Assembly (NCBI RefSeq): GCF_010093535.1
Contig: NW_022985175.1
Coordinates: 62,001 to 126,000 of the forward strand
DNA length: 64,000 nucleotides
Direction of reading: 5' to 3'
Source: Lindgomyces ingoldianus
Lineage: Eukaryota; Ascomycota; Dothideomycetes; Pleosporales; Lindgomycetaceae
Within the stretch, counting starts at the first letter, position 1; the number at the start of each line of letters is the position of its first letter. A program made the translations under genes and the position numbers. Below the pieces are notes generated by a model. It did not search any database. It was given only the letters and a program-made list of their open reading frames with translations, and was not told the DNA's origin. Of the stretch, positions 58,950-64,000 are shown one piece after another.

Positions 58950-59209
58950 CTACTTCTTTTGACCTCCTCCTTGAGCACCGCCGCTGCTATTCGCGTTAGA
59001 ATTCTTATCGCCCGCGGCCTGGGCCCGAGAAGCGAACGATCCAGAACCGGTGTTCTTTCCGCTAGTGGCCTGCACAATGTTAATATATCTCCTTCAAAAG
59101 GACATGTAAAGGATCAAAAATTTACCTGGGTGGATTGAATGCGAGATGCATCCTCCTTGGTCATCCAGTTCGATTTTCCACCACCCTGGTTTTGGTTGTT
59201 GCTAGGCAT
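58950..59209 (-). CDS. Small SMP (seed maturation protein)-like protein
   Basis: A short gene of two exons (59209-59126 and 59069-58950; intron 56 bp, GTAAAT donor, TTAAC branch, TGCAG acceptor, phase 0) encoding 67 residues. It reads MPSNNQNQGGGKSNWMTKED, then ASRIQSTQ across the splice to ATSGKNTGSGSFASRAQAAG and a hydrophilic tail ending GGGQKK. The T-K/Q-E-D-A-S-R-I-Q-S and F-A-S/A-R-A-Q-A-A pieces are the hallmarks of the SMP/LEA-type domain common in small fungal proteins, thought to be intrinsically disordered and stress-linked. Both exons are shorter than ordinary ORF cut-offs, so the gene is easily missed. Confidence 0.85.
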
Positions 59210-59454
59210 TGTTGGAAGTTTATTTAAGTTGGAAAATGTAATGCAGTGAAGTCGAGAAGGTTTTTGGAAGTTGGTTTGGGAAGCTGGTGGTAGTGAGGTG
59301 GGAGATTAGAACTGAAGTAGCGGCTTGACTTTATAGGATTTGGGGATGGGGAAGCAAACTGCTCACGTGACTGCTACTTACTGTTGACAGCGCTGTCAAT
59401 TCACTATAAAACTAAATTTCACCGCGTGGTCTTCAATCGTACAGCAAACTAAAC

Positions 59455-59720
59455 CCAGTTTTTGTTCTCCACACCCTCTATAGGGCTGTTGAAGTCGCTC
59501 TCGTCAATCTTCTCCGCATGCCGCCCTATCCCATGAGCTTATGCAATCATGAGCCTCAATATTGTCCTACTGGAGCTTGTTACGGCAATTGATGATAAGT
59601 ACACTTTCTAGCGAGAAAATCCTCTCGGCTCAGAGCTCATCAGGGGTATGGATACTACGTCCATTGCCATCTGTGAGAGAGTTGACCACTCTGCGTTGAT
59701 AAATTTAGCTAGGCCAATTA
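59455..59720 (-). mobile_element. hAT-type transposase C-terminal relic
   Basis: The minus strand reads KFINAEWSTLSQMAMDVVSI followed by PLMSSEPRGFSR, the hAT-dimerisation signature (LSxMAxDxxSIPxMSxEPERxFS), then KVYLSSIAVTSSSRTILRLM, where relatives have KxTxSxxRxxLxxxxIEAL. TAG at 59610-59608 and TAA at 59541-59539 break the frame, both at places consistent with CpA-to-TpA change. The upstream part of the element is unrecognisable. Dead element. Confidence 0.7.
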
Positions 59721-60884
59721 ACGGCTGTGATAGATCAGCGTAAGGTTTACCTTAATAGCTCAGCAAGAAAAACAGAAAACCTGGCACAATATTCTTTTCA
59801 AAATTTACCTACAATATACCCATATTCTAGGGAGTTATGTCCCATCTTCAGGCGTCTGTCGGTATCATGGGAACCAGTAGTTCCCTAACAGTAGGGCCAT
59901 CTTTCTTGGACGTGCAGAATCCCAGACTTTGATTTCGTCAGTGCTAGTTGCATCGAAACCTGCGCGGCTTAGAGAAGAAAGGCTTTAGTTAGTTTGATCG
60001 CTTACATGCATCAAGTACTACACACATGCCCCCCATTTCGTTAAAACCTGCGTGATTGCCTCAAAGACACCTTAGGGGGTTAGAACTAGGGCATATCCAG
60101 AATCTGCAGAGCTCTAATAAGATGCACTCAGGTGAATCTAAAAAGAATAAAGAGCTTCTTCTTTAGGCACTTAACTCTATGCAGCAACCATCTTCAGACC
60201 CCGGAACTTCCTAAGAGCTGCATGGTATTCTAAAAAAAATTAGCTGCTGTTGAGAAGGGCTAAGATAGAACTAAGGAGGTTGCGTTTTGATACTCTTAGG
60301 AATCACCAAAAGCGTCAAATGAGGTAAAGGCCCTCCATTGAAGAACCCAGAAGAACTTAAAGACACTGTTATAAAAATAGCGAGGCAAAAGGTTCCATTC
60401 CACCTTCCCATCGTTGAACTGGCGGAGAATCCCATAAGTCGAGGAGCAGAGCAGATCTAAAAATCTGAAAAGGCGGTATGACTGAGTAGGAATTTATTAG
60501 GGCGTACAAGGGGTTATGTGCTGCATCTCGTGACCCGGTTGGGGAGACTTTCAAGGAGAAGCTAGATGCACCGTACTTACTGAATCATGTGGCGTATTCG
60601 GACTAGTTTGAAGAAAGAAAGAAGATAAATAAAAGGGTGGCTGTGAAAGAGGTCGGGAAGGGTGGGCGGAAGAGGGCGGAAGAGGAATAAGAGTGTGAAG
60701 AAGGAGCGAGCAGTGGTAGGAAGGAAATTAAAGGGGTGTTGGAGAGATATGTAGATTGATAGTTCGGGCCGCATGATAGATGATTGTGGCTGTTCTGAAT
60801 GGAAGATTGGCAAATGATTGCCTGGGTACCACAGACATCATCCTAAACTCCCTTAACAGCACACTATCTATCCTCTACTAATTA
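59721..60884. other. AT-rich decayed sequence, probably the rest of the hAT element
   Basis: About 1.16 kb with no intact frame. On the minus strand weak coding-like pieces remain (for example LINSYSVIPPFQIF near 60.5 kb; EYHAALRKFRGLKMVAA near 60.2 kb) separated by stops. They might be older parts of the transposase; this is only a guess from position. Confidence 0.3.
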
Positions 60885-62012
60885 ATCTCTAGAAGTGGCA
60901 GCTTATTCGACACGATTGTGAGAACGCGCTGATCTAGCGGCAACTCTTTTATCCTCCGCATATTTTCTTGCAAATTTGTGACTTGCGTGCGGATACTGGT
61001 ACGCTCCCGATTCTCCGCAGGAGTGAGCTTCTTTTCCCTTGTTTTCTGCTATATGGTAGAGATCCTTTCTTTGTACATAATACTAACTTCGAGTAGCTTG
61101 ATATCAATGGTGATTTGATGCACTAGGTTGTGGAGGCTGGAGGTGTCTTTGTAGCAACCTAGGATGGAAAATATCGTAGTGCTAGATCTTTAAAGAGAGG
61201 AGCAGGGAGGGCCGGTGTCATTGCTAAGGCGAATAACAACTGCGATTGCATGCCCAGATGTGATTCGCAGTAGACGTTAAAGCTCTATTAGAAGGGGATT
61301 TAAATCACCCAAGATCTAGGTGAAGGGCGGTCAGCAGTGGGAGTATATCAAGGCAATACCTGGAGTATGATCGGGAAAAGGATGTTCAAATGTTCATCTC
61401 TTGCTCGAAGTTTAGATCATACAGCCTCTGACTAATTTTAAAAACACATCCTGCGCCAGCCATATGTTTCTCCCACCAGAAAGTTGCGAATGCAATCGCG
61501 TCAGACCCTCCCGTGTCCATCTCAAAAATAGCCATGGACGCAAACACGGTCGACAAACTTCTGACTCCACCGGATTCAGAGGACAGGCTAGCGCCTCCAG
61601 ACATTGTAGTATTTATGGCCTATGAGGATGCCGTTGCCACTGCATACACTAACGCACCCATTCTGCTAAACCCATAGATCTCTAAACCCACCGTGAATCC
61701 AGTGTCCTTGATGACGGAAATAAATTTCTCTACCGGTAGAAGAGTCGGCCTCTGGAATATATACCCTTTCAGCGAAGCCCGGAACCACGGATCCGACCAC
61801 GCAACATGTTCCAGTAGAACATGCTTATCTGGAAATGTTTAGTGGATCATCTCTACGAAATCATCGTTTTCTACGCCGTTTTTGTCCACCTCTTCTCCAT
61901 TTCTTTTGATTCTCTCGAATTTATCGATTAATTTCATGGGAGGAGCAAGTTGGGGTGCCAAGCGCCCAGAATGCCCGTCTTCAGAAACATAGCCCTTAGA
62001 AAAGATGGGATT
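60885..62012 (-). pseudogene. Pseudogene of an unidentified fungal protein with CpA-to-TpA type stops
   Basis: Starting near 62000 one frame gives KGYVSEDGHSGRLAPQLAPP, MKLIDKFERIKRNGEEVDKN, VLLEHVAWSDPWFRASLKGY, VEKFISVIKDTGFTVGLEIY, GGASLSSESGGVRSLSTVFA and ATFWWEKHMAGAGCVFKISQ, broken by TAA at 61841-61839 and TAG at 61622-61620, where Gln would restore sense. After a TGA near 61.39 kb coding look continues in shifted frames (SRSYSRYCLDILPLLTALHL; RITSGHAIAVVIRLSNDTGP) and, past a possible splice acceptor at 61162, as KDTSSLHNLVHQITIDIKLL and ERTSIRTQVTNLQENMRRIK with a TAG at 61051-61049, ending at about 60885. I do not recognise the family. Part of the C-terminal section looks like a coiled coil. 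Confidence 0.6.
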
Positions 62013-63065
62013 AGAAAATATTCATGCTGTTGTTGTGCTCTAATGGTCGGAGGCTCGGAAGTGGTAAGAGTGTGAGAAACGAGAACCGTAGCGAAAGGAG
62101 AGAGATGATGAAAAAATCTGGAGAGTGAAGTTTTAAAGACGCTGAAGTGTCTAGGCTTGGTTGAGCAGATTCCAAAATTAGAGAGCAAACGCCTTCTATG
62201 GCTTGGGTCCATTCTTGACTCACAGTTCAGCCACCACTTCATCACCATGATGATGCTTTACTGCAAGCTCTAGATATGTTTTATTGAGGAGTGATGAGAT
62301 CTTGGGAGGGGGTGATAGGTGGGCGTTAGCTAACAAAGAGGGAAATTTGATTCAAGAGAGATCCTGTACTATAATTATGGCACCCATTTCCCCTGAGAAG
62401 TGCACTAAGATATGACATGACGTTCTTTGTTGTGTTAAAGCGGACTTCTATGTCCGTGTACGGAGTTCTATTACTTGTCCTCGGACACGTTGGATGTGTG
62501 GTGGGGGAGGAATATTGCGGTATCACATTATTGATCAGTTCTATAGCGTTTGTTGATTACTCCTTAGACACCTGCAGGATGAGGGTAAGGTTGGCTTTGT
62601 CCGTTGTCATCGTGAGTTTGTAATCGTCGGTAAATCGGGGTCCGAGCACTCCTAAGCCACCAACAGCCACCGCTGACAAACATTGCGCTCACTGATTGGC
62701 TAATGCTTCGGCCCGAGAGCCAAGTCGGGGCTCGATGGCCTTACATGCCGCGAGCATATTCACCACAAGGTGTGTTCCAGCAGACAACTATGGTAGCGTT
62801 AGATATGCGACGAGTGAAGGCAAGGAATAGAAGGATATATAAAGTTCAGATTCATCCCGCTTTTGAGAGCATTTCACAGCACAATACTTACGACTCCATC
62901 CGTCTACGCCTATCTCCAGACTCCAACATACTTAGCAATCACCCTTTCATCAAACCTTAAATCTCATTTCTATCTAGTATATATTAATTTCACCTTGAAA
63001 GGAAAGGGATACATTTTCATCACGACACCTAGTCTTCAGCAATCAGCCATTCGTCCAACCTCACA
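62013..63065. other. Spacer upstream of the SDR gene
   Basis: About 1 kb. TATATA-rich sequence near 62.83-62.98 kb followed by a CT-rich leader (CATTTCTATC, CCTTAAATC) fits a fungal promoter for the gene at 63066. Frames at 62417-62960 have no motif. Confidence 0.4.
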
Positions 63066-64000
63066 ATGGTCAAATACTCTGACATTCTCTCCTCCAATTC
63101 CTCCTTCTTCTCCACAGCCTCAAACTCCAATCTAACAGCAGTATTTGTTGGAGCTACAAATGGAATCGGCCTAGGCGCGCTTCAAGCATTCGTACATCAC
63201 ACCTCTGGCGCCTCCCCAACCATCTACATAGTGGGCCGCTCCCAGAAGAGTCTCGAATTCTTAATATCCTCCCTAGCCGCCACTAACTCCAGGGCCAAAT
63301 ACATCCCAATCCTAGCCAAAGACCTCACTCTCATCAGAGACGCGCAATCTGCAGCAAATGCAATCGCACAGTCTGCTGAGAAAATCGATATTCTTATCAT
63401 GAGTCCTGGGTATATAAATATGTACTACGAACCCTCCCATGAAGGCCTCGATCGCGTGCAAGCAATTCGGTATTATTCGCGGATGCAGATTCTCCTTACC
63501 GTGGCGCCTCTACTGCAAAAGTCCTCCTCGCCACGCGTCGTCACCGTTCTTGGTGCGGGGAAAGAAGGACAGCTCTGGGCGGATGATTTGTACTTAAAGG
63601 ACCATTATAGTCTACCTAATGCGGCGGGTGCAAGCGCGAGTATGATGACTCTGTTCCTAGAAGAATTCCAGAAGCAGCCTGGAAATGCGAAAATCAGCTT
63701 CGTCCACCTCTACCCTGGTCTCGTAGGTGGCACGGGACTAACGATCAAGGGATTGCCGGGTTGGGCGCAGGTACTGGTAGACTGGATTGCGACCCCACTA
63801 ATGAGATGGTTTGGATATTCTGTAGAGGAGGCGGGAGAAAGAGTGCTATATGCTGCAACCAGTCCGATGTTTCCAGCGAAGGACAGGCAGGGTAGGGAAG
63901 AAGCTGAAAGAGGAAGCGACGGCGGGAAGGGAAGTGGAGTTTACTTGGCACAGGGGGATTCCACTGTAGTGCCGGGTAACAAAGTGTTGAGTGGTTTGAG
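63066..64000 (+). CDS. Atypical short-chain dehydrogenase/reductase, C-terminus outside window
   Basis: An open frame of 311 codons runs from ATG 63066 to the window edge without a stop. It shows a Rossmann start, LTAVFVGATNGIGLGALQAF, at about residues 24-43 (the GxxxGIG glycine loop), IYIVGRS at 53-59, and IDILIMSPGY at about 112-121 in place of the NNAG strand. The usual YxxxK active site is altered: the expected spot reads YSLPN (Tyr181, with Asn185 where Lys is needed). SFVHLYPGLVGGTG matches the PG motif. Such SDRs are frequent in fungal secondary-metabolite gene clusters and may be reductases with a changed mechanism or non-catalytic. The tail is charged (EEAERGSDGGKGSG). Cofactor and substrate cannot be told. 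Confidence 0.82.
   Translation, partial: MVKYSDILSSNSSFFSTASNSNLTAVFVGATNGIGLGALQAFVHHTSGASPTIYIVGRSQKSLEFLISSLAATNSRAKYIPILAKDLTLIRDAQSAANAIAQSAEKIDILIMSPGYINMYYEPSHEGLDRVQAIRYYSRMQILLTVAPLLQKSSSPRVVTVLGAGKEGQLWADDLYLKDHYSLPNAAGASASMMTLFLEEFQKQPGNAKISFVHLYPGLVGGTGLTIKGLPGWAQVLVDWIATPLMRWFGYSVEEAGERVLYAATSPMFPAKDRQGREEAERGSDGGKGSGVYLAQGDSTVVPGNKVLSGL

Overview
The window is nuclear DNA of a filamentous ascomycete (Pezizomycotina; a leotiomycete-type genome would fit, but the sequence alone does not prove the class). The reasons are: most genes carry short introns (about 40-160 bp) with GTRNGT donors, CTAAC/CTGAC branch sites and YAG acceptors; there is a single actin gene with five introns; typical fungal families occur (Zn2Cys6 regulator, RTA1, MAL-type sugar porter, FES1, ECM16); and decayed copies carry CpA-to-TpA type stop codons that look like repeat-induced point mutation (RIP). 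No tRNA, rRNA, CRISPR or bacterial-type operon was seen.

Layout. 1-28.6 kb is a mostly intact gene belt: mitochondrial leucyl-tRNA synthetase (3' end outside the window), an APC/LAT amino-acid permease, an orphan STAND-type N-terminal fragment, a Zn2Cys6 factor divergent to an RTA1-like membrane protein, an NmrA-like protein, a secreted GH5 enzyme, a tiny GPI-type secreted protein, an MTQ1/PrmC-type methyltransferase, a membrane-anchored sulfotransferase-like protein, a MAL-type sugar porter, dolichyl-diphosphatase CAX4, an ITT1-type RBR ubiquitin ligase and an LtrA-family membrane protein.

28.6-44.9 kb is a gene-poor accessory island. It holds a broken BTB/POZ gene, a wrecked FMN-dependent alpha-hydroxyacid dehydrogenase, two intact paralogous membrane proteins of a family I cannot name (identical intron phases), two copies of a degenerate element of about 140 bp, a DUF6590-like/membrane fusion and an unnamed, probably decayed gene on the minus strand.

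44.9-59.2 kb returns to housekeeping genes: a ZIF1-like MFS carrier, actin, FES1, proteasome chaperone PAC3, the 1263-residue DEAH helicase ECM16, a cysteine-rich cell-surface membrane protein and a 67-residue SMP-like protein. 59.4-62.0 kb holds an hAT transposase relic and a second RIP-like pseudogene. The window ends inside an atypical short-chain dehydrogenase.

Functional links are modest, as is usual in a fungal chromosome segment: translation and ribosome assembly (LeuRS, MTQ1, ECM16), proteostasis (FES1, PAC3, ITT1), glycosylation and cell surface (CAX4, GPI-type protein, Cys-rich sensor-like protein) and transport. All splice models are manual readings checked for reading-frame continuity; none has transcript support here.
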